Source: an uncultured Victivallales bacterium (GTDB lineage Bacteria > Verrucomicrobiota > Lentisphaeria > Victivallales > UBA1829). Taken from it: a stretch of 62,697 bases of DNA. Below the pieces are notes generated by a model that saw nothing but the letters and a program-made list of their open reading frames with translations, did not search any database and was not told where the DNA came from. Positions within the stretch are counted from its first letter, which is position 1; each line of letters starts with the position of its first letter. The stretch is taken from assembly GCA_934661375.1 (NCBI GenBank), contig CAKUJH010000019.1:1-62697 (forward strand), written 5' to 3'. Below, one piece after another: positions 22,797 through 32,364 of this stretch. Made by a program: the position numbers and the translations under genes.

Positions 22797-25139
22797 TCAA
22801 CGGCCGTTGCACCAGTTCTGAATCTCCCGGACGAAATGCGGTACAACAGAAGTCAGTTTCTGTGCTCCGATTCCCTTGATGCCGCGGGCGTCTTCCACGC
22901 ACATGGGCCGCTGCTGCGCCAGTTCACGGAGAACGGCATCTCCCAGAATCATAAACACCGGACACTGCCGTTTCTGCGCCAGCTGAAGCCGGACATTGCG
23001 CAGCCGTTCATACAGACGGTCGCTGTCTGACAACACTGATTTCCGGACGGAATGTGCAGAGGAACGCTCCATTGGCATTTTTTTGCCGGACACAATGAAC
23101 GGCGGCAGCGGCAGCGACAGAGGATACGGGGAATTCAGAAACGCTCTGCCGTCTGCGGAAATTTCCAGACAGGGATATTCCGGATTGCCGCAACGCCGCA
23201 GGAATCCCAGGTTTTCCAGTTCACGGAGAACAATCTGAACGATGTTCGGTTTGAGCATTTTCAAAGTGCCGAACGGCGGATGCCGGGCATAACCGCGCTG
23301 CACCAGTTCTGCATTCCGGGAGCCGCACAGAATCTGACTCAGACGTCCGCGTCCCATGCGTCCGTTGTAATAACGGACACCGTCCAGCATCAGCCAGACC
23401 GCCCGCCGCTCTTCATCGGACAACCGACGCATCCGGCTGTCTTCCGCGGATTTATGTTCGCAGTGATCGCAGGTTCCGCAATGCCAGTTCAAGGTATTCT
23501 CGCCGAAATACGCAATCAGATACGCCTGCCGGCAGCCGTAAGTACGGGCATATCCGACCACTTCATCCAGACGGTTCTGCTCCAGTTTTTTCTTATATTC
23601 AGTTTCGGAAAAATCAATATCCGACGGTTCCGGATCATCCGGCCGCAGCAGCAGAGTGGAACGTCCGCGGAAACGCTCCGCGGTTTCCAGCACCGAGCCG
23701 TCCAGATGCGTAATCACCCGTTTGATCTGATCCATCGACAACCGGGTCACGGCGGAAAGTTCCCGCAGATTCCAGGACCGCATCGCCGCGGCATCCGCCC
23801 CGGCATGCCGGATGAACCGGTAAACGAAGATGGAACGCTGGGTTTTCTGCGGTTCATGCTCCCGGAGCATGTCCTTCAACGGCGGAACGACCCGGAAAGT
23901 CAGGAAATCGCGTGCGCTGTAAACCCGCTCCACGTAGCCGTGCTGTTCCAGCAGATTCAATGCCGCGCCGATCTGCTGGGAAGATTTGACATCAGGCAGC
24001 AGTTCCGCAAACTGATCCAGGGTCAGATCCAGCTGATTGCTCTGCCGGGTCTTTGCCTCCTGCCGCAGCAGATGCCAGAGTTCCGTCACAATTTCTTCGG
24101 ACGGATTGTTCATGTCGATCAGAAAATCCTGCACAAATTTATCGGCATAGGAATACAGCAGAATACATTCGGCATTTTCGCCGTCGCGTCCGGCGCGTCC
24201 CGCTTCCTGATAATACGCCTCGATGGAACCGGGGATATTGAAATGGATCACCCGTCGGACGTCCGGACGGTCGATGCCCATGCCGAAAGCGTTGGTTGCC
24301 GCGAGAACGGGCGTCTTTTCCGTCATGAACCGATCCTGCGCTTCGGCGCGTTCGCCATCTTTCATGCCGGCATGATAAGCGATGCAGCCGAATTCATCGC
24401 GGAGCATTTCCACATTTTTGCGGGTCGAAGCATAAATAATAGTCGGCACCCGTTTCTTTTTGAGCAGACGCCCCAGCTGCCGCAGTTTGTCGTCGCCGCC
24501 GCCGGTTTCAATGACGGAAAACGCCAAATTCGGACGTTTGAATCCGGCGACCATCAGCTTCATGCCGGGGCGGTGCAGCTGCGCGACAATGTCTTCGCGG
24601 ACTTTTTCCGTGGCAGTGGCGGTGAATGCGCAGACTTGAACAATGCCCAGAGATTCGACCGCCTCCCCCAGCCGCAGATACGACGGCCGGAAATCATGTC
24701 CCCACTGACTGATGCAGTGTGCCTCGTCCACAATCAGGGCGCGGGGCGGACAGCGCCGCAGAAAATTAGCGAACATGCCGGTCTGAAAACGTTCAGGCGC
24801 AACATAAAGCAGTTTCAATTCTCCGCGTTCGGCGGCGCCCAGAATGCTCTGCTGTTCGGCATACGGAACGGATGTGTTCAGACATGCCGCCGGGATATGG
24901 CGTTCCGTCAGAGAATCCACCTGATCCTTCATCAGGGAAATCAGCGGGGAAACAATCAGCCCGTATCCTTCCGACATCAGCAGCGGCAGCTGATAGCAGA
25001 GAGATTTTCCTGCGCCAGTCGGCATGACCACGCAGACATCTTCGCCGTCAAGGACGCTTCGGACAATGTTTTCCTGATTATCCAGAAAGGAATCGTAACC
25101 GAAATATTGTTTTAAAGCCTGATGCAGTTCATTATTCAT
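22797..25139 (-). CDS. recQ: ATP-dependent DNA helicase RecQ
   Basis: A superfamily 2 3'-to-5' helicase for recombination and fork repair. MPTGAGKSLCYQLPLL is motif I, LIVDEAHCISQWGHDFRPSY holds motif II and the aromatic-rich loop, and QEAGRAGRDGENAECIL is motif VI. The zinc-binding RQC region follows (YGCRQAYLIAYFGE, HCGTCDHC). A winged helix comes next, then an HRDC domain at the end (RLQLAQKRQCPVFMILGDAV through IKGIGAQKL). The start MNNELHQALKQYFGYDSF at 25139 gives 780 aa. The long in-frame extension upstream is rejected because the promoter lies inside it. The promoter is so close that the message may be leaderless. Confidence 0.95.
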   Translation of the reverse strand: MNNELHQALKQYFGYDSFLDNQENIVRSVLDGEDVCVVMPTGAGKSLCYQLPLLMSEGYGLIVSPLISLMKDQVDSLTERHIPAACLNTSVPYAEQQSILGAAERGELKLLYVAPERFQTGMFANFLRRCPPRALIVDEAHCISQWGHDFRPSYLRLGEAVESLGIVQVCAFTATATEKVREDIVAQLHRPGMKLMVAGFKRPNLAFSVIETGGGDDKLRQLGRLLKKKRVPTIIYASTRKNVEMLRDEFGCIAYHAGMKDGERAEAQDRFMTEKTPVLAATNAFGMGIDRPDVRRVIHFNIPGSIEAYYQEAGRAGRDGENAECILLYSYADKFVQDFLIDMNNPSEEIVTELWHLLRQEAKTRQSNQLDLTLDQFAELLPDVKSSQQIGAALNLLEQHGYVERVYSARDFLTFRVVPPLKDMLREHEPQKTQRSIFVYRFIRHAGADAAAMRSWNLRELSAVTRLSMDQIKRVITHLDGSVLETAERFRGRSTLLLRPDDPEPSDIDFSETEYKKKLEQNRLDEVVGYARTYGCRQAYLIAYFGENTLNWHCGTCDHCEHKSAEDSRMRRLSDEERRAVWLMLDGVRYYNGRMGRGRLSQILCGSRNAELVQRGYARHPPFGTLKMLKPNIVQIVLRELENLGFLRRCGNPEYPCLEISADGRAFLNSPYPLSLPLPPFIVSGKKMPMERSSAHSVRKSVLSDSDRLYERLRNVRLQLAQKRQCPVFMILGDAVLRELAQQRPMCVEDARGIKGIGAQKLTSVVPHFVREIQNWCNGR

Positions 25140-25147
25140 AATAGGAT

Positions 25148-25176
25148 AATATACAATGCAGACGGCAAGGTTGCAA
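25148..25176 (-). promoter_or_regulatory. Promoter of recQ, predicted leaderless transcript
   Basis: The -35 TTGCAA (25171-25176), a 17-bp spacer and -10 TATATT (25148-25153). Only eight bases separate the -10 from the recQ ATG, so transcription would begin at or next to the start codon. Confidence 0.5.
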
Positions 25177-25216
25177 ATCTTTCCACAGAAAAAAAAGCCG
25201 GCGGCGGAAAAAACTC

Positions 25217-25244
25217 TTGAAAAAAAAGAAAGCGGCTGTACTGT
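25217..25244 (+). promoter_or_regulatory. Promoter of the M55 peptidase gene
   Basis: The -35 TTGAAA (25217-25222) and -10 TACTGT (25239-25244) have a 16-bp spacer, followed by AGGAGG before the ATG at 25270. It is divergent from the recQ promoter. Confidence 0.5.
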
Positions 25245-25269
25245 AAGAAAGCCAACAGGAGGAAAAAAT

Positions 25270-26145
25270 ATGCGTATTCTCATGATTACCGATATAGAAG
25301 GGGCCAACGGCATTCAGTTTTTCAACGGCTGGTGCCATCCGTCCGGAGCGTATTACAAACTGGGATGCCGATTTCTGACCGAAGAAGTCAATGCCGTTGC
25401 CGACGGTTTTTTCAGCGAAGATCCGGAAGCGGATATTCTGGTCTGGGACGGACACGGTGAAGGAGCGATTGACAGCGCCATACTGGACCCGCGGGTTTCC
25501 CTGCAGAATTCCATTGTCAGATGGCCTGAATTCCAGAAGCGGTTCGACGGCGTGGCGTTCGTGGGACAGCATGCCAAAGCGGGAGCCCCGCAGGCGCATC
25601 TGGCGCACACGCAGACCGAGGACGCGATCGATTTCCGGCTGAACGGAATTTCCGTCGGAGAATTCGGACAGCTGCTCTATGCGCAGGCGGAAAAAGGCGG
25701 GATCACGTTCTTTGCCGCCGGCGACCTCGCTCTGACCAGAGAAGCCGCGGCGCTGGCGCCGAAAGTGGTAACTGTCGCAGTCAAAGAAGGCCTGAATCCG
25801 GCAGTGGACGCATCCACGCCCACCGACAAGGTTTTTGCCGCGGAATCCGCCGCCATTCATTATCCGCGGCACAGAGTGCTGAAAGAACTGCATGAGCAGG
25901 CCGCCCGCGCCATGCGGGAATTCCGTCTGGATCCGGATTCCTTCCGGATTCAGCTGCCGGAACCGCCCTACTCCGCCGAAGCGGAATACCGTCCCATCGG
26001 AAATCTGAAGCAACTGTTCGGCGACCTGCCCAAACGCAGAATCCGGACTCATGAACACGATTCCGTCACCGGCACATTGCAGGAGTTTTACAGCAGTCTG
26101 GAATGGACCATGCCCAACGGCAGGGAAATTGTGGAAATGAAATGA
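25270..26145 (+). CDS. M55-family D-aminopeptidase (DppA-like), 291 aa
   Basis: The ATG at 25270 follows a strong AGGAGG; the in-frame sequence upstream is non-coding leader. Family landmarks are ITDIEGANGI near the start (Asp and Glu zinc ligands), LVWDGHGEGAID, FVGQHAKAGAPQAHLAHT with the ligand histidines, and GEFGQLLYAQAE. DppA-type enzymes form a decameric ring and hydrolyse D-amino-acid peptides, likely from peptidoglycan turnover. The protein is slightly longer than DppA (about 274 aa). It is a single gene divergent from recQ, with no transporter beside it, so its in vivo substrate is open. Confidence 0.9.
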   Translation: MRILMITDIEGANGIQFFNGWCHPSGAYYKLGCRFLTEEVNAVADGFFSEDPEADILVWDGHGEGAIDSAILDPRVSLQNSIVRWPEFQKRFDGVAFVGQHAKAGAPQAHLAHTQTEDAIDFRLNGISVGEFGQLLYAQAEKGGITFFAAGDLALTREAAALAPKVVTVAVKEGLNPAVDASTPTDKVFAAESAAIHYPRHRVLKELHEQAARAMREFRLDPDSFRIQLPEPPYSAEAEYRPIGNLKQLFGDLPKRRIRTHEHDSVTGTLQEFYSSLEWTMPNGREIVEMK

Positions 26146-26365
26146 AAGAACGGCGGCAGACTTTGACCTCCGCCGCCGCGTAAAGAAAAACATGCCGGAG
26201 CAGTCCGGCGAAACCCTTTTCAGGGCTATCAGATCCGCCGTGCTCTCCCGCATGGGAAGGCGCTGCCGGAGCAGCGCATCCGTACTATACTTTCTTTTTC
26301 TCGAAAAACAAATGTGCAGAAGCGGAAAAAATGCGCAGCGTCAGACGGCGCATTCTTCAATCCGC

Positions 26366-27481
26366 TCAGAGATAATTTCTCCAGTAACGGGCGGAATCAT
26401 CCACTTTCCGCAGCAGGGAAGACGGCAGTTCCGCCGTTCCGCCGAACAGTTCCAGCGTCAGATAATGTTGTCTGCACGGAGCGGGCATTTCCGGATCGGC
26501 AGGAACCGCATCGGATTTATCCAGTGCGGCAAGGACCTTTTCCGCATGAATGACACCTGTTTTGTTGTGGGCGTCATCAAACGGCAGGTGCGCGGACTTG
26601 GTGCCGTCCGTCTGCTGCAGATGCACGATCGGCGCGTACATGCCCAGTTCGGCAAGCCAGCGGCAGGTGTCCGAGTCTTCCGGTTTCGAGAACATGTAGG
26701 GATATTCATCCAGCAGGGCTTCGATTTCCGCAACGGACGCGCCTTTGCGGATCAGGTCAAACGCTTTTTCCGGTCCGAGCCAGACCGGTTCAAAAGTGCC
26801 GGTCTTGCGGAAATCGTCGATCACAGCCTGAATTTTCGCGGCGTCCGGACGACGGAAATTATGCTGTCCGGACTGATGCCCGGTGTCAATAGTCAAATAG
26901 AAATTCTTTCCGGAACGTTTCCAGACTTCGTGAACCAGCGTTCTGGCGCCTTCAATGGTCCACGGGACCTGATGCGGGGAATACATCTGTTCCACGCCGA
27001 TTTCCGGCACGCCCAGTTCCGCGGCGCGGACCGCCAGATGAGCCAGACGGTCGTACAGCATTTCCAGAGACGCCTGATAGCGTGCGGGGTCCTGCAGAAC
27101 GGACTGCGGGAAAGCATGGCAGAAAAACCCGACGCCGCACTGCAGTTCCGCTGCACGGATCAGCATTCCGCCGAGCCATTCCTCTTCCATGCGGCGGGCG
27201 TTGCGGCTGTCCGGATGCGCCAGCCCCAGAGTGGTGTATGTGCCGTGTCCGGAATAAAGATTGGCAATCCGTACTCCGGTTTCGGCAGTGGCGCGCCGGA
27301 CGTCCCGGATCCAGTCTTTCAGGTAATCCGGATCGCTGTAAAGGGAATCGCATTCGGTATCGGCGCTGGCTTCGATATAGCCGATTCCGGCATCGGCGGC
27401 AATACGCATCCATTCCATGGGTTCGGTCCAGCGTTTGGACGCAAAACAGTTGTCAATCGCCAGAAAATTGGGAGTCTTCAT
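26366..27481 (-). CDS. Xylose-isomerase-like TIM-barrel protein (sugar phosphate isomerase/epimerase family), 371 aa
   Basis: The AP-endonuclease-2/xylose-isomerase-like barrel is seen in IAADAGIGYIEASADTEC, VRIANLYSGHGTY, GVPEIGVEQMYSPHQVPWT, FYLTIDTGHQSGQ and APIVHLQQTDG. Glu, Asp and His in these strands match the metal site of sugar epimerases. It is longer than the usual 270-300 aa. Predicted role: isomerisation of a ketose or sugar phosphate. A Lys/Pro-containing MKTPNFLAIDNCF start with no signal peptide places it in the cytoplasm. It stands alone, convergent with the M55 gene and divergent from the large IdeS-like gene, so the context gives no substrate. Confidence 0.85.
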   Translation of the reverse strand: MKTPNFLAIDNCFASKRWTEPMEWMRIAADAGIGYIEASADTECDSLYSDPDYLKDWIRDVRRATAETGVRIANLYSGHGTYTTLGLAHPDSRNARRMEEEWLGGMLIRAAELQCGVGFFCHAFPQSVLQDPARYQASLEMLYDRLAHLAVRAAELGVPEIGVEQMYSPHQVPWTIEGARTLVHEVWKRSGKNFYLTIDTGHQSGQHNFRRPDAAKIQAVIDDFRKTGTFEPVWLGPEKAFDLIRKGASVAEIEALLDEYPYMFSKPEDSDTCRWLAELGMYAPIVHLQQTDGTKSAHLPFDDAHNKTGVIHAEKVLAALDKSDAVPADPEMPAPCRQHYLTLELFGGTAELPSSLLRKVDDSARYWRNYL

Positions 27482-27658
27482 AATTCTGCATCAGTCCTTG
27501 TTTATCCGGGCAGCCGGATATGATGTTGTTCCGCCGGGAACACGTTCCTTCCAGATGAGCGCAGACAAATCCCGGCGTCTTCCGTAATATATCCCGGATG
27601 TTTCCGTTTTGCAAACCGGACATCCGCGATAATTTCCATATTTTTATGTTGTCCGCAG

Positions 27659-27686
27659 TTGATTTTTGCCGCGGAAATGTTATAAT
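27659..27686 (+). promoter_or_regulatory. Promoter of the IdeS-like repeat protein
   Basis: The -35 TTGATT (27659-27664), a 16-bp spacer and -10 TATAAT (27681-27686). AGGAGAA lies 12-13 bases before the ATG, slightly far. Confidence 0.6.
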
Positions 27687-27727
27687 AAGTATTGTACAGA
27701 CTAACACCATAGGAGAAACGAGCCGCC

Positions 27728-30700
27728 ATGAACAACACACAACAACTGTTCCCGTCCGATGATCTGCTGTTCCCCGAAACCCGTTTCAACAACCGGGAAA
27801 CGGATGCTCCGGCATTCCGTTTTGTGCTGAAAGGCGGCCGGACCGGTTCGCTGCGTCTCTCCGGAAATAATCTGTCCGGACAGTATCGGCTCGTCCGGGA
27901 AAAAATATCATCCGGCAGCCGGAAAAATGAAACGGAATATTTTCTGACTCCGGAAGTTGTCCATCCTGCCGCGGAAACAGCGGAAGTTCCTGACTATATG
28001 AATTTTACGTACACCGTCGTTCCGTGTCAGATTACCTCCGGCGGAAATGACGCTTCCGTGCTGCGGTTCTCCGGATATGACGCCGCGGAACCGCTCAGCC
28101 GGAGCAGCCAGGTCCTGCCGTCCGGCAGTTTTCCGGTTTCCGCAGGATGGAATGCGGAGTCCGGCATATCGACGGTCTTTCAGGAGTATACCGGCGGCGC
28201 CATCTCCTCCGCCCGCTTCTTTGCGCAGTCTTCCTTCTCCATCAATTCCGATCTTCTCAACACCTACGGAACCGATGCGTATCTGGTTTCCGTATCGGGT
28301 TTGAGCTGGGACAGTTTCACGCTGGACACCACTTCCCGTTATTCCGGCGGCTACTATTACCAGAGCAGCAATGTCATTGACGCGGAAAAGGCGAACTACA
28401 ACAAGCCGGAACATGCCAAGGACGCCAATATGTGCTGGGCAGCCGCCGCGTCAAACGTGCTGTACTGGGCAGGCTGGAATCAGCATGACATTTCGCTCGC
28501 GACCACGGACGACGTCTTTCAGGTGTTCCGCGACAATTTCACTCTCGGCGACCGTTACGGCGGCAACACTCTGTACGGCGCGGAATGGTATCTCACCGGA
28601 GAATACGACCCCGACGGCTGGACAAACTGGGATCAGTGTCTGGAGGATTCGGGCGGATTCTTCAAAGACAGAGTCAGCGATGCGTCCATTTACGTCCAGG
28701 ACAGTGATTCCGACGGCAAAACCAACAGTTTTCTGGTCGATGCCGAAGAAGCTCTCCGGGCGGGATGCGGCGTCGGACTCAGCCTCGGCTGGTACACATC
28801 TTCCGGCAAAGACCGTTACGGCGGACATGCCATCACGCTGTGGGGACTCACCTACAATGTGAACTATTCCAAAGATTCATTGGATTATTACGCCGGAATC
28901 ATTGTAACGGATTCGGATGACGATGATTATATGGACGATTCGTCCCAGGCGCCGGACGTCATGAAAATTATGTCCATCAAATGGAACACGGAATACAGCG
29001 GCTATGTCATTCAGGATTACGGCGGCTCCGTAACCGGAGTGATCGAAGGCGTGCAGATTGTCAGCGCATGTCCGTTCTATGAACCGGAGTATCCCGTCAA
29101 AATATACAGTTCCGGCACCATGACCTCCGGCGGGTCCGTTCTCAGCGGCATTGAAATCGGCAGTGCGGGCAACAATTCCATGCAGGTTTCCAGCGGCGGA
29201 ACCGTATATGACACCCGGCTCGGCAGCGGCGGTGAAATGAAAATCTCCAGCGGCGGCACGGCATCGGGAACCGTCATGAACGGCGGAACCATGAACATCA
29301 GCTCCGCGGGAACTGCCGCCGATACCGCCATGAGCGGCGGGATCATGAACGTTTATTCCGGAGCGGCTGCCAACGGCGTCAATATTTACAGCGATGCGCG
29401 TGTTGCGGTCTACAACGGGACAGTCCGCAACGCCATGGTCCGCGGCGGAACGCTGACCGCAGTCAATGCCGTTGCTTCCGGCACCGTCCTTCATGCCGGA
29501 AAACTGAATGTTTCCAGCGGCGGCTCCGCGGTGCAGGCGATACTCAGCGGAGGGACCGCTTCCATAGCGTCCGGCGGGATTCTTCAGGATGCGGAAATCC
29601 ATTCCGGCGCAGTCCTGCAGCTTGCCGCAGACTCCGTTCTGCGCGGCACTCATACCGCCGCGGGAACCATCACCGTGAACGGTCTGGTGAATGCCGACGG
29701 CGCAGAACTGAATTTTTCCATCAGCCGCAGAAAAACTTCGGACCCCTGCATCGTCAGCAATCTGGCGTATCTCCGGGGCGCGGTTTACAGCATCACCGCG
29801 CCCGCTTCGCCGGCATGGGGAACTTACGCGCTGGCTGCGGGAGCGGCGGGGTTCAACGGAACCATCACGATCCGGAATCAGGCGGGTGCCGCGCAAGGCT
29901 CTTTGGAAATCGGGAAAACTTTTGCCGCGGGCGGAATCCTGTACACCCTTTCACGCAGTTCTTCCGGCATACTCTCCATCACTCTGGCAGGACAGCAAGG
30001 CGACCTGGTCAAAATATACAAATCGGACTCTCTGATTTCCAGCGGCATCCAGATCAACAGCGCGGTCATCAACGGTTCGCAGGGCGACCTCATGCACATT
30101 TCCGGCGGCGGCTCCGCTTATCTGACTTCGCTGGGGACTGGCGGAACGGTCCAGGTTTACAGCGGAGGACAAGCCGGCGGAACCATTATGCGCGGCGGCG
30201 TCATGAATCTTTCCGGAGGCAGTGCCGAACAGACCACGGTCAGCGGCGGTGTGGTCAATGTCTTTTCCGGCGGCAGTGCCGGCGCCACCATCCTGCGCGG
30301 CGGCAGCCTTATCCTGATGAGCGGCGGTTCCGCTTCCGGCACCCGGCTCAGCAGCGGCTCGTTCCTGCTTTCGGAGCAGACCGCGGCGGCGGATACGTTC
30401 ATCACCGGCGGTGTCATGACCGTTTCCGATGGAGCGGCTGCCGGAAAAACCACGGTGCAGGGCGGCAGACTGGATATCCTTTCCGGTGGAACGGTGTCGG
30501 ATACGGTTGTATCCAGAGGCGGCAAAGCGGTCATCCAGTCCGGCGGGTCCGCCTTCGGAACAGTGGTCAACTCCGGAAATGTCATCGTCTCCGGCGGCTA
30601 TGACAGCGGCGCGATAATCTTCGGAATCGGCAGTCAGACCGTTTCCGGCAGCGGAATCGTGACGGGGGCAAACGTTTACGGGAACGGACGTCTGTTCGTG

Positions 30701-32278
30701 GAATACGCCGGACTGGCTGAAAATGTCCGGCTCGGCAGTGCGGGCCGCATGTTCGTTTCAGCCGGCGGAACCGCAGCCGGAACACTGGCGGCGGAAAGCG
30801 GATACCTGAACATCCTCAGCGGAGGAAACGCCGTTTCCGCCCAGCTCAGACAAGGCACCATGATCGTTTCCGCCGGCGGGTCCGCCTTTGACGCTGTTGT
30901 TTCCGCCGGCGGGTCCATGAGGGTCTTCAGCGGATATGCGGAGAACACCGCGGTCGAAAACGGCGGCTTTTTCAGCGCATACTGCGGTCTGCTGAAAAAT
31001 GTCACGGTTCATTCCGGCGGCGAACTCAGACTTTCCGGCACAAACACTCTGCAAGGAACACTCTATGTCGCCGGTACTTTGAGCGCGACGGAAAACGTCT
31101 CCGCCGACGGCGTTTACCTGGCAATGTCTCTGAACGGACGCCGGACAGATGATCCGTATATCGTCAGTGATCCCGGCAAATTCAGCGGTGCGAACTTTGC
31201 AGTATCCGTTTCCGCCGGCCAGTCTGCCGGAACTTATCAGCTGGCAAAAAACGCGGCGGATTTCAGCAAAGCTCTTACCGTTCAGCTCGAAGACGGCACG
31301 TATCTGGGCACGCTCTCCTGCGGCGGACAGCTGTCTTACGGAAAGTATACTTATTCGCTGGTGCAAACCGATGGAACTCTGACATTTACGGTCGCCGCGG
31401 ATATGCAGGGTTCGTATCGCAAGGGCGACCTGACGGGCAAAGGGACTCCGGATATTCTCATGGTCAATCCGGCGGCTTCGGATGCCGGAGCATGGCTGCT
31501 GGATGCCAAGGGCAATGCTTCATGGCTCGGACTCTCCGGTCTGCCCGGAACATGGGAACTGTTCGACACCGGAAATGCCAACGGCGACATTTATTCGGAC
31601 GTATTCCTGTATGACGCTGTAAACAAAGACGTCGGAGTCTGGACCATGAATGAAAAAGGAATTCCCGGTTGGGAATCGTGGGGACGTCTCGAATCCGACT
31701 GCGAACTGATCGCCACGCGCGACTTCAACGGCGACGGCTTGACCGACTTGCTGTACCGCAGAAGCAACGGGGTGATCGGGGCATACATGAATCAAACCGG
31801 AGAACATTTTGAAGTTCCCCTGCCCCTGGATTGGAACATGGTCGAGGTTGGCGACATCAACGGCGACGGCACCGCGGATCTGATTCTGCGCAACGGCAAC
31901 AGCATCGGAGCGTGGCTGATGAGTGCCAATGGTCCGAGCTGGCAGGGACTGGCAGATGTCGGAGCAGATAATCAGATTGTCGGATTGGGTGATTTCGACG
32001 GCGACGGCACCGCGGATATTCTGTTCAACAGTAACGGTTCGTATGGGGCATGGCTGATGAAAGACGGTGGCATTGTCGGCTGGAAAGCCTTCTGTGACTT
32101 CCCCACATCCATGGCAGTCGAAGCCATTGGCGATTATAACGGCGACGGCATTGATGATTTGCGGGTCCGCAACGGCAACGACCTTGCGGCGGTCATGGTT
32201 TACACCGACGGTCTGGAATGGAAAGGTTTCGGCAGTGTGCCGCCCGACTGGAAAACCAGTCTCGCCGGTCCGGTCTGA
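27728..32278 (+). CDS. IdeS-like cysteine protease with AIDA-type repeats and FG-GAP/VCBS repeats, 1516 aa
   Basis: Residues about 205-445 resemble the IdeS/Mac family (C66) of papain-fold proteases. The nucleophile Cys236 lies in DANMCWAAAASNVLYWAGW, His367 in DRYGGHAITLWG, and Asp395 in GIIVTDSDDDD, all spaced as in IdeS. Residues about 455-650 and 780-1110 are Gly/Ser-rich strand-loop-strand repeats (SSGGTVYDTRLGSGG, SGGVVNVFSGGSA) like the AIDA-I passenger. Two longer inserts (ADGAELNFSISRRKTSDP and a second copy) separate them. Residues about 1225-1510 hold five DxNxDGxxD-like calcium loops (DFNGDGLTD, DINGDGTAD) of FG-GAP/VCBS type. There is no N-terminal signal peptide and no C-terminal autotransporter barrel, so type I secretion is the likeliest route. 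The target protein is unknown; immunoglobulin cleavage is only a family precedent. Confidence 0.88.
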   Translation: MNNTQQLFPSDDLLFPETRFNNRETDAPAFRFVLKGGRTGSLRLSGNNLSGQYRLVREKISSGSRKNETEYFLTPEVVHPAAETAEVPDYMNFTYTVVPCQITSGGNDASVLRFSGYDAAEPLSRSSQVLPSGSFPVSAGWNAESGISTVFQEYTGGAISSARFFAQSSFSINSDLLNTYGTDAYLVSVSGLSWDSFTLDTTSRYSGGYYYQSSNVIDAEKANYNKPEHAKDANMCWAAAASNVLYWAGWNQHDISLATTDDVFQVFRDNFTLGDRYGGNTLYGAEWYLTGEYDPDGWTNWDQCLEDSGGFFKDRVSDASIYVQDSDSDGKTNSFLVDAEEALRAGCGVGLSLGWYTSSGKDRYGGHAITLWGLTYNVNYSKDSLDYYAGIIVTDSDDDDYMDDSSQAPDVMKIMSIKWNTEYSGYVIQDYGGSVTGVIEGVQIVSACPFYEPEYPVKIYSSGTMTSGGSVLSGIEIGSAGNNSMQVSSGGTVYDTRLGSGGEMKISSGGTASGTVMNGGTMNISSAGTAADTAMSGGIMNVYSGAAANGVNIYSDARVAVYNGTVRNAMVRGGTLTAVNAVASGTVLHAGKLNVSSGGSAVQAILSGGTASIASGGILQDAEIHSGAVLQLAADSVLRGTHTAAGTITVNGLVNADGAELNFSISRRKTSDPCIVSNLAYLRGAVYSITAPASPAWGTYALAAGAAGFNGTITIRNQAGAAQGSLEIGKTFAAGGILYTLSRSSSGILSITLAGQQGDLVKIYKSDSLISSGIQINSAVINGSQGDLMHISGGGSAYLTSLGTGGTVQVYSGGQAGGTIMRGGVMNLSGGSAEQTTVSGGVVNVFSGGSAGATILRGGSLILMSGGSASGTRLSSGSFLLSEQTAAADTFITGGVMTVSDGAAAGKTTVQGGRLDILSGGTVSDTVVSRGGKAVIQSGGSAFGTVVNSGNVIVSGGYDSGAIIFGIGSQTVSGSGIVTGANVYGNGRLFVEYAGLAENVRLGSAGRMFVSAGGTAAGTLAAESGYLNILSGGNAVSAQLRQGTMIVSAGGSAFDAVVSAGGSMRVFSGYAENTAVENGGFFSAYCGLLKNVTVHSGGELRLSGTNTLQGTLYVAGTLSATENVSADGVYLAMSLNGRRTDDPYIVSDPGKFSGANFAVSVSAGQSAGTYQLAKNAADFSKALTVQLEDGTYLGTLSCGGQLSYGKYTYSLVQTDGTLTFTVAADMQGSYRKGDLTGKGTPDILMVNPAASDAGAWLLDAKGNASWLGLSGLPGTWELFDTGNANGDIYSDVFLYDAVNKDVGVWTMNEKGIPGWESWGRLESDCELIATRDFNGDGLTDLLYRRSNGVIGAYMNQTGEHFEVPLPLDWNMVEVGDINGDGTADLILRNGNSIGAWLMSANGPSWQGLADVGADNQIVGLGDFDGDGTADILFNSNGSYGAWLMKDGGIVGWKAFCDFPTSMAVEAIGDYNGDGIDDLRVRNGNDLAAVMVYTDGLEWKGFGSVPPDWKTSLAGPV

Positions 32279-32298
32279 TCAATATTGCATAGGAACCC

Positions 32299-32338
32299 AA
32301 AACGGCTGTCTTCTTCGAACGAGGAGACAGCCGTTTTT
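32299..32338 (+). terminator. Bidirectional intrinsic terminator
   Basis: A perfect 13-bp stem (AAAACGGCTGTCT with AGACAGCCGTTTT) and a 13-nt loop, followed by T on the plus strand and TTTT on the minus strand. It serves the convergent 1516-aa gene and metH. Confidence 0.9.
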
Positions 32339-32364
32339 GTATTTTCCGAATACTTTCAGGTTTG

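Noticed and set aside
20447..25115. Long plus-strand open frames opposite thrS (727 aa) and recQ (687 aa)
   Set aside because: They are fully antisense to strongly conserved genes, have low-complexity composition (His/Arg/Gln/Phe-rich) and no ribosome binding sites. They arise from GC-rich codon use.
25140..25313. N-terminal extension of RecQ (58 residues)
   Set aside because: It overlaps the divergent promoters and is not similar to RecQ; the family N-terminus begins at the ATG at 25139.
26146..26365. CGGCGG/CCGCCG hairpin between the convergent M55 and TIM-barrel genes as a terminator
   Set aside because: The stem is only six pairs with no T-run on either strand.
29100..31050. Repetitive DNA that could be mistaken for a CRISPR or satellite
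   Set aside because: The periodicity is that of Gly/Ser-rich strand-loop-strand protein repeats in one continuous reading frame; there are no uniform repeats with unique spacers.
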